A DNA stretch of 64,000 nucleotides from Psychrosphaera algicola (GTDB taxonomy: Bacteria; Pseudomonadota; Gammaproteobacteria; Enterobacterales; Alteromonadaceae): NCBI RefSeq assembly GCF_028401425.1, contig NZ_JAQOMS010000002.1, positions 372,001 to 436,000 of the forward strand. The letters run 5' to 3'. Of this stretch, positions 52,721-63,335 are shown piece after piece. The notes beneath the pieces are model-generated. The model worked only from the letters and a program-made list of their open reading frames with translations, was not told the origin of the DNA and did not search any database. How positions within the stretch are numbered: the stretch's first letter is position 1; each line of letters begins with the position of its first letter. The position numbers were made by a program, and so were the translations under genes.

Positions 52721-55049
52721 TTACTCAACGTCATCGTATAATTGGTAATATTTACTTAACAAAATTTGTATTTTATCAAGTTCGTAGGGCTTTCCTAAAT
52801 GCGCGTTCATACCAATTTTCTGATAATAAATGACTTCTTCTTCGGTGACATTCGCTGTTAATGCAACAATGATTAGTTCATCAAATTCGTACGTTTGTCT
52901 TAATACTTTGGTTGTTTCTATCCCGTCCATTACAGGCATTTGAACATCCATCAATACCACTCGGTAGGCATATTTTTCTATCGCCTCTAACGCTTCTTTG
53001 CCGTTTTCTGCTAAATCAACTGTTAAACCAAGGCTTTGTAGAAGATTCATTGCAACAATTTGATTTATTTTATTATCTTCAACTAGCAATATTTTTTGAA
53101 TTAATTTAGATACCGTCGTTTGATTGTTAGGTACTTCCTTGACTAACTGGTTAGATTTTCCGATAAAGTCTAATTCGCTATGGTTTTTTTCTTTTGCTAT
53201 TTTTAATATCTGATACAAACTTTCCATTGTTACGGGCTTAGGCAGAAATTGGCCGGTAAATGCTACGTTTGCGTGGTTTTCTATGTACTCTTTACTGTAT
53301 GCACTACATATGACCAATAAATCAGGGCGATTTGCATGGTTTTCCATTGCGACAATAAAGTCGAGACCAGATTCTCCTTTTAAATTCCAATCTACTAGTG
53401 CAAGGTCATAATGATTTTTTCTACTAAAGTTAAGGCTTCTGAAATTGTTGTGGCGATATCAACGTCAACTTTAAAATGATTGGCCATTTTGCTTATAACA
53501 ATTTGAGTCACTTCATAATCTTCAATAAGTAACATTCGTAAGCCGGGTAAGCTATCGGGCTCAATTTTTGATTTTAATTCGATAAGCGGTAACGCTACAT
53601 TAAATTTCGAACCCGAACCCAATTCGCTTTCTACCCAAATTCGACCTCCCATTAACTCAACCAATAATTTTGCGATTGCTAATCCAAGACCAGTGCCGCC
53701 ATATTTTCTAGTCGTTGAATGGTCTGCTTGAGAAAATCGTTTAAATAACCTCAGTTGTTGTTCAGTGGATAGACCGATACCCGTGTCTTCTATTTGGTAA
53801 CAGATCCAGTCTTTATCATCGTATTGAGCCAAATTAACGTGCAATATGACGTGTCCATGTTCAGTAAATTTCACTGCATTGCTCATCAAATTAAGTAAAA
53901 TTTGGTTAACTCTAACTGGGTCTCCGGTAAGGGTTTTTGGTACATCTGGGGAAATATCAAAAATAAGTTCTATTGCTTTATCCTCGGCAACACGACCTAA
54001 CATAATGTTAAGACTGTCAAACAGTTTTATATGTTCAAAAGTAATGTTTTCGATACTGAGCTGGCCAGATTCTATTTTAGAAAAGTCTAAAATGTCGTTA
54101 ATGATAGTGAGTAGGGCATTTGCAGAAAAGTCGACTTTCTCTAAGTAGGCGCGTTGCTGAGGCATCAACGTTGTTTTAAGTGTTAACTCAATGAGTCCAA
54201 TAATCCCAGTCATAGGTGTTCGTATTTCATGGGACATATTGGCGAGAAACTGGCTCTTGATTTCTACGGCATGTTCTAATGATTCAGACGTCTGCCTTAA
54301 TTTCATCTGTTGACGTTTTAACACGATTATAAGCAATAGCAATAGGCACAAAATACTGGCTGAAGTTGCAGTAATCAACGTTCGTTGTGACCGTGTAATA
54401 TTAAGATATTCGGTTTCTACAGCTTTGTTAACATTACTAATAATAGGAAGGTTTATTAAGTGTTGCCGTTGCGTTGCTGACTGTTGGTAATTTTCCAAAA
54501 CAAATAGACTATGCAGTCTAAATAAATTCCAATGGTTCAATTCTGATAGCGTCAACTGTGTTGAATCAAATGAATTTAATCGTGTCATTATTGCTTGTTG
54601 CAGTCGGCTCGTTGGGTTATTTAGAAAGTTAAAAACATCTATTTTTCCCTGCTGTATCACGCTGTTTGTAACCACAAATGCACTAGTTTCATAACCACTA
54701 ATTAGTCGTAGTGACGTTTTAAACATTGTGACTAATTGAATGTATTTAGATGTACCTGATGAATAATTTCGAATGAGCGTTTGCAGTTGAGTCTTATTTT
54801 CTAAGTCTTTGGCAGCTTGTTCAATTTGCGAATCTAACTGGGCAAATCTATCATAGTGGACCTATAGTCACTAAAATTGACGTTCAATAATTGAATTTGA
54901 TGTTTTGGTAATAACATTTCTAATGTTTTTAACTTTTCCAAGTTCACATATAAATGTTGACTATCTAGATATGCTTGACTTCCATTGTTTGCAAAATATG
55001 CCAGTAAAGACAAACAAAGAGCTTCAGGTAGATATTTAAATATACTCAT
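52721..55049 (-). CDS. Hybrid histidine kinase with two C-terminal receiver domains (two frameshifts)
   Basis: About 776 residues. N-terminal TM helix, helical periplasmic sensor, second TM (ITATSASILCLLLLLIIVL), HisKA with phospho-His in ANMSHEIRTPM, HATPase_c (NLMSNAVKF, GTGLGLAI), then receiver 1 (LLIEDYEVTQ, phospho-Asp in LALVDWNLKG after repair) and receiver 2 (LLVEDNKINQ, Asp in VLMDVQMPVMDG). Breaks: an A run at 54844-54846 and a T run at 53415-53420 (plus strand). The ATG at 55049 is one base beyond the peroxidase stop; a TTG at 55058 overlaps it. It is transcribed with the cytochrome peroxidase, so redox sensing is plausible. Confidence 0.88.
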
Positions 55050-55050
55050 A

Positions 55051-56056
55051 TTAATCAACCTCTACCCGAGGCCCACTAAACGAATAAAGTAATGCGACAA
55101 TGTCTTCAATTTCTGTCGATGTTAACTCCCGTCCTAACTGTGATCTTGCCATTATCTTTACGGCTTCATCCAATGTTGCGATTTCACCATTGTGAAAATA
55201 GGGCGCTGTTTCAGCAACATTCCGCAGAGAAGGTACTTTAAAAACATGATTGTCATTAGGGTCATTGGTAATAGCATAACGTCCAGGTCAGTTTTAAGCC
55301 CAAGTGGAACGTGTTGCAAACGCCCAAATTTTTGAAAAATGTTGCCACCTATATTAATACCTTGATGACACGTTGTGCAGCCGTAAGATTTAAACAAGTG
55401 TAAACCTCTTTGTTGCTGTATCGTTAATGCGTTGCTATCACCCAAAATAAACCGATCAATTGCTGAACCTGGGGTAATTAACGACTCTTCGAATGTGGCG
55501 ATCACCTGCGTTATATTTTTTGCGTAATACCGTCTTCAAACAACTCTGAGAATTGACTTGCAAAATACGCATCATTTTTAAGCTTTGTAATAATTTCTGG
55601 TCAGGTAGTGCCCATCTCTATAGGGTTGTGAATAGGGCCAAGCATTTGCTCCTCTAACGTGTTTGCACGACCATCCCAAAATTGCTTAAAGTTAAATACG
55701 GCGTTCAATACGGTGGGTGAATTTCTAGAACCTTTTCGATTTTTTATGCCCGTCGATACTGGAAAACCATCATCACCACCATAATCAATTAGGTGACAGG
55801 ATGCACATGAAACCGTATTGTCTTTAGATAACAACGGACTATGAAATACGGCTTTACCTAAACTTACCCATTCTTTGTTAATTTCAATGATGGTCGGAAT
55901 AGGCTGTATTGCACCGTAAACTTTCTGAAAATTATATCGGGTCTGCGTAAATTCCTCTTTAAGTTTCAAATGTTCACCGTCAAATAATTTTAATAACGGG
56001 ACAATTAAACACACTAAAACAGCACAAATTAATGCTACGTAATATTTTTTGTCCAT
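55051..56056 (-). CDS. Di-haem cytochrome c peroxidase / MauG-family protein (several frameshifts)
   Basis: About 335 residues when repaired. An N-terminal TM anchor (YYVALICAVLVCLIVPLL) is followed by haem 1 (SCASCHLIDYGGDD), SPTVLNAVFNFKQFWDGRA and haem 2 (YGCTTCHQG). These belong to the bacterial di-haem cytochrome c peroxidase family, which reduces H2O2 with cytochrome c. Breaks lie near 55600, near 55575 and 55518 (A runs) and at CCAGG 55283-55287, where one G is missing (TDLGRYAIT). The C-terminus reads IEDIVALLYSFSGPRVEVD. It precedes the hybrid kinase with almost no gap and is divergent from the PsrA-like regulator. Confidence 0.87.
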
Positions 56057-56185
56057 TCGGTTAATTCCATTCGTATTTAAACGCTTAGTAAAAGCTTAGT
56101 AGATAAATAACATAACAACTTAATTTTGATAGAATTCATATTTCGTTCTATTCTAAACGCCTGTTTAAAACAAAAGTATTACTCC

Positions 56186-56819
56186 ATGAATTCAACCAAA
56201 ATTAAAATTTTAAATGCGGCAGAATATTTGTTTGCTACACACGGATATGCAGAAACATCCATGCGACAAATAACGAATCGAGCAAATGTAAATTTGGCAT
56301 CGGTTAACTATCATTTTGGTTCAAAAAAGCGTTAACCATTGAAGTTATCGATAGGTATCTATCTCAATTGATGCCAGATATTATTGCAAATCTAAAACAA
56401 CTTCAAAACAAAAAGAAGAACCAAGTATAAGCGCGATATTTTCCATTTTTAAACAACCATTATTAACCTTAAATTCAATAAATGATGGTGGAACTGTCTA
56501 CTTTCTTAAGTTACTTGGTCGAGGTTATATTGATTCACAAGGCCATTTGCGAGGCTTTATTACCCACAAATATCAAACCGAGTTACGATTCATCCGTCAG
56601 GCATTTCATCAAAGTTGCCCACAATTGTCTGAAGAAGAATTATTTTGGCATTTACATTTTGCGTTAGGCACAACATCATTCACTTTGTCGGCATCTGATG
56701 CGCTGACAGATATTGTAAAAGCCGATTTTAATACAGAGCTTTACCTTGACGACATCTTAGATCGAATGGTGCCTTATATTTCGGCCGGTTTTATACGTCA
56801 AGGAAATTTAAATGTTTGA
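56186..56819 (+). CDS. TetR-family regulator, PsrA-like (two frameshifts)
   Basis: About 211 residues. The HTH (ILNAAEYLFATHGYAETSMRQI and VNLASVNYHFGSKKAL after repair at 56323-56328) closely follows PsrA, the regulator of fatty-acid catabolism. A second A run at 56410-56414 lacks one base before EEPSISAIFSIF. The C-terminal half (ELRFIRQAFHQSCPQLSEEELFWH) is a typical ligand domain. The start is ATG 56186. It overlaps the transporter gene, so a role in controlling the downstream transporter and acyl-CoA synthetase is likely. Confidence 0.82.
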
Positions 56820-58185
56820 CCCTAAACAAAGCCTTACCTTGGATAGCACCTATCGTCGCAGTATTTACAGGTTTCATATGTTTTTATTTAGGGTTATCAC
56901 AGGACATTGCAATTACCATTGGATTAACAGTGTGGGTTGGCACTTGGTGGATATTTGAATGTGTACCCATCCCATTTACTTCTCTATTACCTTTTGTTGT
57001 ATTGCCTACCTTTAACATTATTGATTATAAACAAGCTTCGTCGTCGTTTGGCAATCACGTCATTATTTTATTACTTGGTGCATTTTTACTCGCAAAGGGT
57101 TTAGAAAGCTCGCAGGTGCATAAGCGGATCGCATTTAAAATTATTAACGTTATCGGTGGTACTAGTGCATTTCGTATTGTTTTTGCATTTATGTGTGCCA
57201 GTGCTTTTTATCTATGTGGATGTCTAATACAGCGACTGTATTGGCATTAATGCCAGTTGCCGCAGCGGTATGTGCTGGCAGTTCTAATAAAGCATTTTCG
57301 GTAGCACTGCTGCTTGGGTTAGCTTACTCAGCTTCTATTGGAGGAGTAGGGACACTAATTGGTACACCACCAAATGTTATTTTTGCATCTGTTTATGAAC
57401 AATATGCCGGTATGGAATTTAACTTTGTTGATTGGATGGCAATTGGTGTACCCATTGTCGTTGTAATGATCCCACTAGTGGCATTGTGGTTAACACACAA
57501 AATTAAACTCGACCACAAAATTGAGTTGCCCCAAATGGGACAGTGGCGTTTGGCTGAAAAACGGGCTTTAGCAATTTTTTCTGTTGTTGTTTGCCTCTGG
57601 GTTTTCAGAAAAACACCGTTTGGCGGTTGGACAGCTTGGAGCGGAATAGAAGGTGTTGGCGATGTTACCATTGCTATGTTTGGGGCGATCATAATGGCCA
57701 TTGTTAAAGGCGATAATGACAGGCCAATACTCACTTGGGAGACGGCTAAAACCATCCCATGGGACATGTTAATACTGTTCAGTGGTGGTATTTGTTTAGC
57801 AAAAGGATTTAGTGCATCTGGCCTGAGCGAGCTTATCGGTAATTCGCTTTCTAGCGCATTAGAAATGCAAATATTTTTAGTAATGATTGTCCTTTGTTTA
57901 ACTTTATCTTTTTTAACAGAGGTCACTTCTAATACTGCCACCGCGACGTTATTTATGCCAATACTAGCAAGTGTCGCTTTCGAAAAAGGGATCCCTATCG
58001 AATACATAATGATCCCAGCAGTTATTTCATGCAGCTTTGCATTTTGTTTACCTGTTGCGACTGCGCCAAATTCTGTTGTATTTGCAACAGGGCAAGTCAC
58101 TGTAAAAGATATGGCAAAACAAGGTGTCCCGCTTAATATAATGGGCGCTTTCGTTATTTCTGCACTCTGTTATTTGATTTTATAG
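56812..58185 (+). CDS. DASS/SLC13-family carboxylate transporter (one frameshift)
   Basis: A sodium-coupled dicarboxylate-type transporter of about 457 residues with many TM segments. Family motifs are WIFECVPIPFTSLLPFVVLP, SNTATVLALMPVA, GTLIGTPPNVIFA and LTEVTSNTATATLFMPI. A T run at 57205-57209 lacks one base (SAFLSMWMSNTAT). The start is uncertain: ATG 56812 is well placed after AGGAA but is in another frame from the clear protein, while TTG 56816 is in frame; an indel just after the start would reconcile them. It overlaps the end of the TetR gene, so the two are co-transcribed. Confidence 0.85.
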
Positions 58186-58257
58186 CCTAAGGTCTAATAC
58201 CTTAATGTGTGTTTATTCTCTAGGTTAGTAGTGATAAAACTAGTCTGGAGAATAAAC

Positions 58258-60147
58258 ATGACCTATTTTACATCCTATCAAGCGGCTAAACATGACCCTG
58301 AAGGCTTTTGGGCTGAAGAGTCTAAAACTATCGAATGGTTTAAAAATCCAGATTCGATTTTAAGTAAAGACAGCAATGGCTTTTATCGGTGGTTTGATGG
58401 TGGTGAACTAAATACGTCTTACCTCGCACTGGATTGCCAAGTAAAACTCGGTCTTGGCGATAATGCGGCAATCATTTACGACTCGCCAGTAACCAATACT
58501 AAATTGACGATAACCTACAATGAATTACTAGAGCGTGTATCAAAATTTGCTAGTGTATTGGCGGCTCAAAATGTGCAAAAAGGCGATCGTGTATTAATCT
58601 ATATGCCTATGATCCCTGAAGCTTTAATCGCAATGTTGGCAACTGCGCGCCTCGGTGCTATTCACTCTGTTGTATTTGGTGGGTTTGCAGCACATGAACT
58701 GGCCATTAGAATTGATGATGCGGAACCAAAAGTCATTGTTACTGCGAGTTGCGGTATCGAAATAGACAAAGTCATTCCATACAAACCTATTGTAGACAAA
58801 GCCATCGCCAGTTCGGATCCCCAGGTTAAACCAAATGCTTGTATTGTTTACCAACGTTCTCAACTGTTTGCCAAATTAGACCAAGAAATTGATATAAACT
58901 GGATGGACGAAGAGCAACTTGCACCTTTACATCCTCCCGTTCCTGTTAAGGCTACCGATCCGCTTTATATTTTGTATACGTCTGGTACCACAGGCAAACC
59001 TAAAGGTGTTGTGCGGGATAATGGTGGCCACGCCATTGCAATGAAATACAGTATGAAAACCGTTTACGGTGCTTCACAGGGTGATGTGTTTTGGGCCGCA
59101 TCAGATGTTGGCTGGGTTGTCGGGCATTCGTATATTTTATATGGCCCGCTTATGTCTGGTTGCACTACGTTATTGTATGAAGGTAAACCCATAAAAACAC
59201 CGGATGCAGGCGCTTTCTGGCGCGTGTGTGCTGAACATAAAGTAAATATTTTGTTTACTGCGCCAACCGCATTTAGAGCGATTCGAAAAGAAGACCCTAA
59301 AGCGAGTCTTTTAAAAGAATATGATCTTTCAAATCTTAAACGCCTCTATTTAGCAGGAGAACGGCTAGACCCCTCCACTTATCTATGGTTAAAAGAAGCT
59401 ACCCATAAGCCCGTTATCGATCATTGGTGGCAAACTGAAACCGGATGGCCTATCGCTGGCATACCTGTAGGTTTAGAACAACTCGAAGAAAAGCTTGGCT
59501 CCGCTGGTTTACCAATCCTGGGGTTTCAAGTCGAGATCCTTAATCAAGACGGCCATCAATGCGAAGCCGGAAAAATGGGTACCATTGCGATTAAATTACC
59601 ATTACCACCTGGGTGTTTACCGACTATCTGGAAAAACAATGACAGGTTTAAAGCCGGTTACCTAAATAGCTTTGATGGGTATTATGTGACTGGTGATGGG
59701 GGATATGTCGATGACAACGGCTATTTATTTGTTATGGGCAGAACTGATGACGTAATAAATGTTGCAGGTCATAGACTGTCTACCGGTGAAATGGAAGATG
59801 TTATTTCAGGACATACTGCTGTAGCAGAGTGCGCTGTAATGGGAATACATTGTGATATTAAGGGGCAAGTACCCTATGCATTGGTTGTCTTAAAAAATGG
59901 GATTGAATACCTAAATATATACGATAAGGAAATTAAGTCATTAATAAGGGAACAAATTGGCGCAATTGCATCGTTAAAAGAAGTGGCTGTTGCAAAACGT
60001 TTACCAAAAACACGTTCAGGTAAAGTCCTGAGAAAATTAATGAAGCAAATGATTGATGGTGAAGACATTCAAATACCATCTACTATCGATGATGTTTCTG
60101 TTATTTCAGAGTTAAAGAGTATATTTTCTCAACGATTACCAATTTAA
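58258..60147 (+). CDS. Short-chain acyl-CoA synthetase, PrpE-like
   Basis: A 629-residue AMP-forming acyl-CoA ligase that activates a short carboxylate, most likely propionate. Motifs: YTSGTTGKPKG (A3), YLAGERLDP, WWQTETGWPI, YYVTGDGGYVDDNGY, GRTDDVINVAGHRLSTGE, and the acetylatable Lys in KTRSGKVLRK. PrpE-like rather than Acs is supported by KLPLPPGCLPTIW. The start is ATG 58258 behind GGAG; earlier in-frame GTG is less likely. It follows the carboxylate transporter, suggesting uptake followed by activation of one substrate. No break is seen. Confidence 0.88.
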   Translation: MTYFTSYQAAKHDPEGFWAEESKTIEWFKNPDSILSKDSNGFYRWFDGGELNTSYLALDCQVKLGLGDNAAIIYDSPVTNTKLTITYNELLERVSKFASVLAAQNVQKGDRVLIYMPMIPEALIAMLATARLGAIHSVVFGGFAAHELAIRIDDAEPKVIVTASCGIEIDKVIPYKPIVDKAIASSDPQVKPNACIVYQRSQLFAKLDQEIDINWMDEEQLAPLHPPVPVKATDPLYILYTSGTTGKPKGVVRDNGGHAIAMKYSMKTVYGASQGDVFWAASDVGWVVGHSYILYGPLMSGCTTLLYEGKPIKTPDAGAFWRVCAEHKVNILFTAPTAFRAIRKEDPKASLLKEYDLSNLKRLYLAGERLDPSTYLWLKEATHKPVIDHWWQTETGWPIAGIPVGLEQLEEKLGSAGLPILGFQVEILNQDGHQCEAGKMGTIAIKLPLPPGCLPTIWKNNDRFKAGYLNSFDGYYVTGDGGYVDDNGYLFVMGRTDDVINVAGHRLSTGEMEDVISGHTAVAECAVMGIHCDIKGQVPYALVVLKNGIEYLNIYDKEIKSLIREQIGAIASLKEVAVAKRLPKTRSGKVLRKLMKQMIDGEDIQIPSTIDDVSVISELKSIFSQRLPI

Positions 60148-60493
60148 CCAAAAATAATATCGGTAACAGCCATTCACTCGCGGTTTTTAAAGGATTTTTT
60201 ATCCATTAACAAACCGCGACGCTGTTACTACTGCCAAATTTTAATGTTTCGGTTTTCAAATATTTGTTTACCCTCTGTTAACAAGTGTTGAACAGCAGGG
60301 TATTTAATCTTTCGCTTTGGTAATACTTACATAAGTCGCAATCGCCTGAAAATAGTGCCACTGAAGATAGTAAAGCCAATCCTAAAGGTCATAGAAATAA
60401 TATGTATAAGGAAGTTATTTTATATCACAGCCTTTAAAAATGATTTTTGATAAAATTGTAAGCTAAGCACATATTTCTATCGGAGATCCCTTT
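60148..60493. other. Intergenic region upstream of the SulP gene
   Basis: It holds a nested inverted repeat (60163-60228) and should contain the SulP promoter. No ORF is supported. Confidence 0.5.
60163..60228. repeat. Nested inverted repeat after the acyl-CoA synthetase gene
   Basis: The outer arms GTAACAGC/GCTGTTAC and inner arms CGCGGTTT/AAACCGCG, 8 bp each, form a long interrupted hairpin. A T run within the loop side is present but no T tract follows, so it is not a simple terminator. Confidence 0.6.
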
Positions 60494-62135
60494 ATGTCAG
60501 AGAGTCGTTTTAAACATATAGATCTAAAAGGTGATGTTTTTGGCGGTGTAACCACCGCCGTTATTTCTTTACCGCTAGCACTTGCGTTTGGTGTTGCCTC
60601 GGGCGCTGGTGCAGAAGCTGGTTTGTGGGGGCTATTTTAGTTGGTTTATTTGCCGCACTGTTTGGCGGTTCTACCACTTTAATATCTGAACCGACCGGAC
60701 CAATGACAGTCATCATGACCGCAGTACTTACAACGATGATGGCTAAATATCCTGAAACTGGAATAGCAATGTCATTTACTGTTGTCATGATGGCCGGGGC
60801 ATTTCAAATTTTACTGGGGACTTTAAAACTCGGAAAATATGTCACGTTAATGCCATACAGTGTCATATCAGGCTTTATGTCTGGGATTGGTATTATTCTC
60901 ATTATTTTGCAGTTATCTCCGCTCGTTGGCCATCCTGCACCTGCCGGTGGTGTCATAGGAACATTAAGTTCACTGCCAGAACTTTTAAGCAATTTAAAAC
61001 TAAGTGAAGTTTTTCTAGGTCTGATCACATTAGGGGTATTGTTCTACTTTCCTAAAAATATCGAAAATTTGTACCTGCACAACTCGTTGCTTTGATCTTT
61101 GTCACAATCGTCTCAGTCATCATCTTTGACACCGATAGTGTACGTAGGATTGGCGAAATACCATCAGGGCTACCTTCTATCGTCATACCTCATTTTAATG
61201 CTGAAATGTTAACAATTATGGTTATTGATGCGTTAGTTTTAGGTACTTTAGGTTGCATTGATACTCTACTAACTGCGGTAATCGGAGATTCATTAACTCG
61301 TAAAGAACATGACTCAGACAAAGAATTACGGGGTCAGGGCTTTGCAAATATGATCTCAGGCTTATTTGGCGCACTGCCAAGGTGCAGGCGCAACAATGGG
61401 AACTGTCACCAATATTCAAGTTGGCGCTCGTTCTCCGTTATCAGGCATTATACGTGCTGGAACCCTAGCTTTGGTCGTTTTAGTTGCTGGCGGATTAACC
61501 GAACCCATTCCGATGGCCGTTCTCGCTGGCATTGCGGTTTATGTTGGGTTAAATATTTTAGATTGGAGTTTTATTCAACGAGCCCATAAAGTTAGTAAAC
61601 AAGGCATGTTTATTATGTATGGCGTTATGCTCCTTACGGTTTTTGTAGATCTAATTGCTGCAGTCGGTTTAGGGGTATTTATTTCAAATATCATTGTTAT
61701 TGAAAAATTAAGTAAAGAACAAGCTCGTAAAATTAAAGCAATTAGCGACGCCGACGATAATGACGTGCCTCTGACAAATCGTGAACGGGAACTATTAGAA
61801 CAAGCGAACGGCAAGGTATTGTTTTTTATCTCTCTGGGCCAATGATTTTTAGTGTCTCTAAAGCAATTTCAAAACAGCATGCAAGTATTTCAGACTATCT
61901 AGTCATGATCTTAGATTTAACAGACGTACCTATGATAGATGTAACCGTTGGTTTAGCGTTAGAGAACGCTATTAAGGATGCGGTAGATGCCAACTGTGAA
62001 ATTTTGTTATTGTGTGACGATGTAAATACGAGACAACAATTAGAAAAATTTAAGATAATGGATTTAATAAAACAAGATGCGCTTTGCGAAAGTAGAGAAA
62101 TCTCGTTGAATAGGGCACTTGAGTACATAAAATAA
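60494..62135 (+). CDS. SulP-family anion transporter with STAS domain (interrupted four times)
   Basis: About 547 residues. The membrane part has SLPLALAFGVASGAGAEAGLW, SEPTGPMTVIMTAV and MPYSVISGFMSGIG; the C-terminal STAS domain has LDLTDVPMIDVTVGLALENAI. Bicarbonate or sulfate is the usual substrate. Breaks: G run 60627-60631, T run 61068-61070, CCAAGG at 61377-61382 (LPGAGATMGT, expected CCAGG) and G run 61836-61838. GGAG precedes the ATG at 60494. It is convergent with fldA across a shared terminator. Substrate is not determined. Confidence 0.88.
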
Positions 62136-62154
62136 GTTTTTTAGCGTCAGACAT

Positions 62155-62181
62155 AAAAAAGGACGGCTTACCGTCCTTTTT
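62155..62181. terminator. Bidirectional terminator between the SulP gene and fldA
   Basis: AAAAAGGACGG and CCGTCCTTTTT form an 11-bp stem around CTTA. Confidence 0.92.
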
Positions 62182-62198
62182 AATGCGCTATCTAAATA

Positions 62199-62723
62199 TT
62201 ATTTTAGTTCATCTAAACACATTTCTTCGTTTATCTGTGCACACCATTGTTTAATTCGTTGCTCGGTTAGTTCTGGTTGACGGTCTTCGTCTATACCTAA
62301 ACCAACAAAATGGTTGTCATCTTGTAACCCTTTAGAAGCAACAAAATCATATCCTTCAGTAGGCCACAAGCCCATTAAAATACCGCCTTTAGCATCAACA
62401 ATATCTCGTACCATACCCATGGCGTCTAAGAAATATTCAGCATAATCTTCTTGGTCGCCACAGCCAAATACAGCATATAACTTACCATCAAAATCTATTT
62501 GCTCTAATTCAGGAAAAAAATCATCCCAGTCACATTGTGCTTCGCCGTAATACCAAGTAGGGATCCCGAATAACAACAAATCGTATTCTGCAATTTCTTC
62601 TTTTGTACTTTTTGCGATGTCATGAACGTCAACTAGCCCTTTACCAAGTTCTTTTTGGATAAGTTTTGCTACATGTTCAGTATTACCAGTGTCGCTACCG
62701 AAATAAATGCCTACGCTTGCCAT
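62199..62723 (-). CDS. fldA: Flavodoxin FldA
   Basis: A 174-residue long-chain flavodoxin carrying FMN, an electron donor for radical-SAM and reductive enzymes. FMN-binding phosphate loop is GSDTGNTEHVA; the isoalloxazine loops are PTWYYGEAQCDWDDF and GCGDQEDYAEYF. It lies 13 nt downstream of ybfE in the conserved ybfF-DUF2788-ybfE-fldA order. Confidence 0.96.
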   Translation of the reverse strand: MASVGIYFGSDTGNTEHVAKLIQKELGKGLVDVHDIAKSTKEEIAEYDLLLFGIPTWYYGEAQCDWDDFFPELEQIDFDGKLYAVFGCGDQEDYAEYFLDAMGMVRDIVDAKGGILMGLWPTEGYDFVASKGLQDDNHFVGLGIDEDRQPELTEQRIKQWCAQINEEMCLDELK

Positions 62724-62736
62724 TTAAAATAACCTT

Positions 62737-63011
62737 CTATAAATTTTTTAATGATTCGTTTATCAAGTCAGCTAAAAATTCGCCGCGACTTAACCCTCGT
62801 TCTAGGGCCAATTCAGACGCTTTATCATAAGTTTCTTTATGAAGCTTAATTTCGACTCTTTTTAAACCCGCTTGTCTATCTCTAACAAGCTGATTTTTCT
62901 TATTAATTCTTAGTTGTTGCTCTCGACTATATGGAGACGATTTAGGTCGCCCCGTTGCTTTTCAGTCTCAAACAAGTCAATGGTTGTACGATCAATTGTT
63001 ACTTTAGCCAT
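62737..63011 (-). CDS. ybfE: YbfE-like LexA-regulated protein (one frameshift)
   Basis: About 91 residues. The repaired sequence begins MAKVTIDRTTIDLFETEK and continues QRGRPKSSPYSREQQLRI, then a ribbon-helix-helix-like end (VEIKLHKETYDKASELAL). The run of four C at 62950-62953 (plus strand) needs five. It matches the YbfE family, which in E. coli is LexA-regulated and sits beside fldA. Its ATG overlaps the DUF2788 stop by one base (TAATG). Confidence 0.8.
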
Positions 63012-63232
63012 TAAGAAAGTCCGTTTGATTCCCAAAGAACCTGAACTATGCCTTTAAACACAAAGCCGGCGCATCCCAAAAACAAAACAAACCAAACAAA
63101 TACCCGACCAAATTTAGGCACTTCGCCTTTTTTTAGAACATCTTGAATTGCCATACCTATAAAAATGAAAATTCCGATAAAAAACAGATTTAATCCTATC
63201 GTTTCGGCAATGGCATACTGTTGCGGTGTCAT
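63011..63232 (-). CDS. DUF2788 small membrane protein
   Basis: A 73-residue protein with two TM helices (LNLFFIGIFIFIGMAI and FVWFVLFLGCAGFVFKGIV). It matches the DUF2788 family and the usual place between ybfF and ybfE in Alteromonadales. The function is unknown. Confidence 0.85.
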   Translation of the reverse strand: MTPQQYAIAETIGLNLFFIGIFIFIGMAIQDVLKKGEVPKFGRVFVWFVLFLGCAGFVFKGIVQVLWESNGLS

Positions 63233-63335
63233 CGTTTTAACTTACCTAAAATGTTTTTGAAAATTGTCTTAAACCCACCGTTTTATTTAATAAACAATAA
63301 ACGGCGGCGGATTCTATCAAACTACGACACTAATT

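Noticed and set aside
35693..57209. Programmed ribosomal frameshifting at A or T runs
   Set aside because: The breaks occur in too many unrelated genes, in either direction, without a shared slippery heptamer or downstream structure.
59519..59530. Another CCTGG error in the acyl-CoA synthetase (GLPILGF)
   Set aside because: The frame is intact and the residue at this position varies among homologues, so an error cannot be argued.
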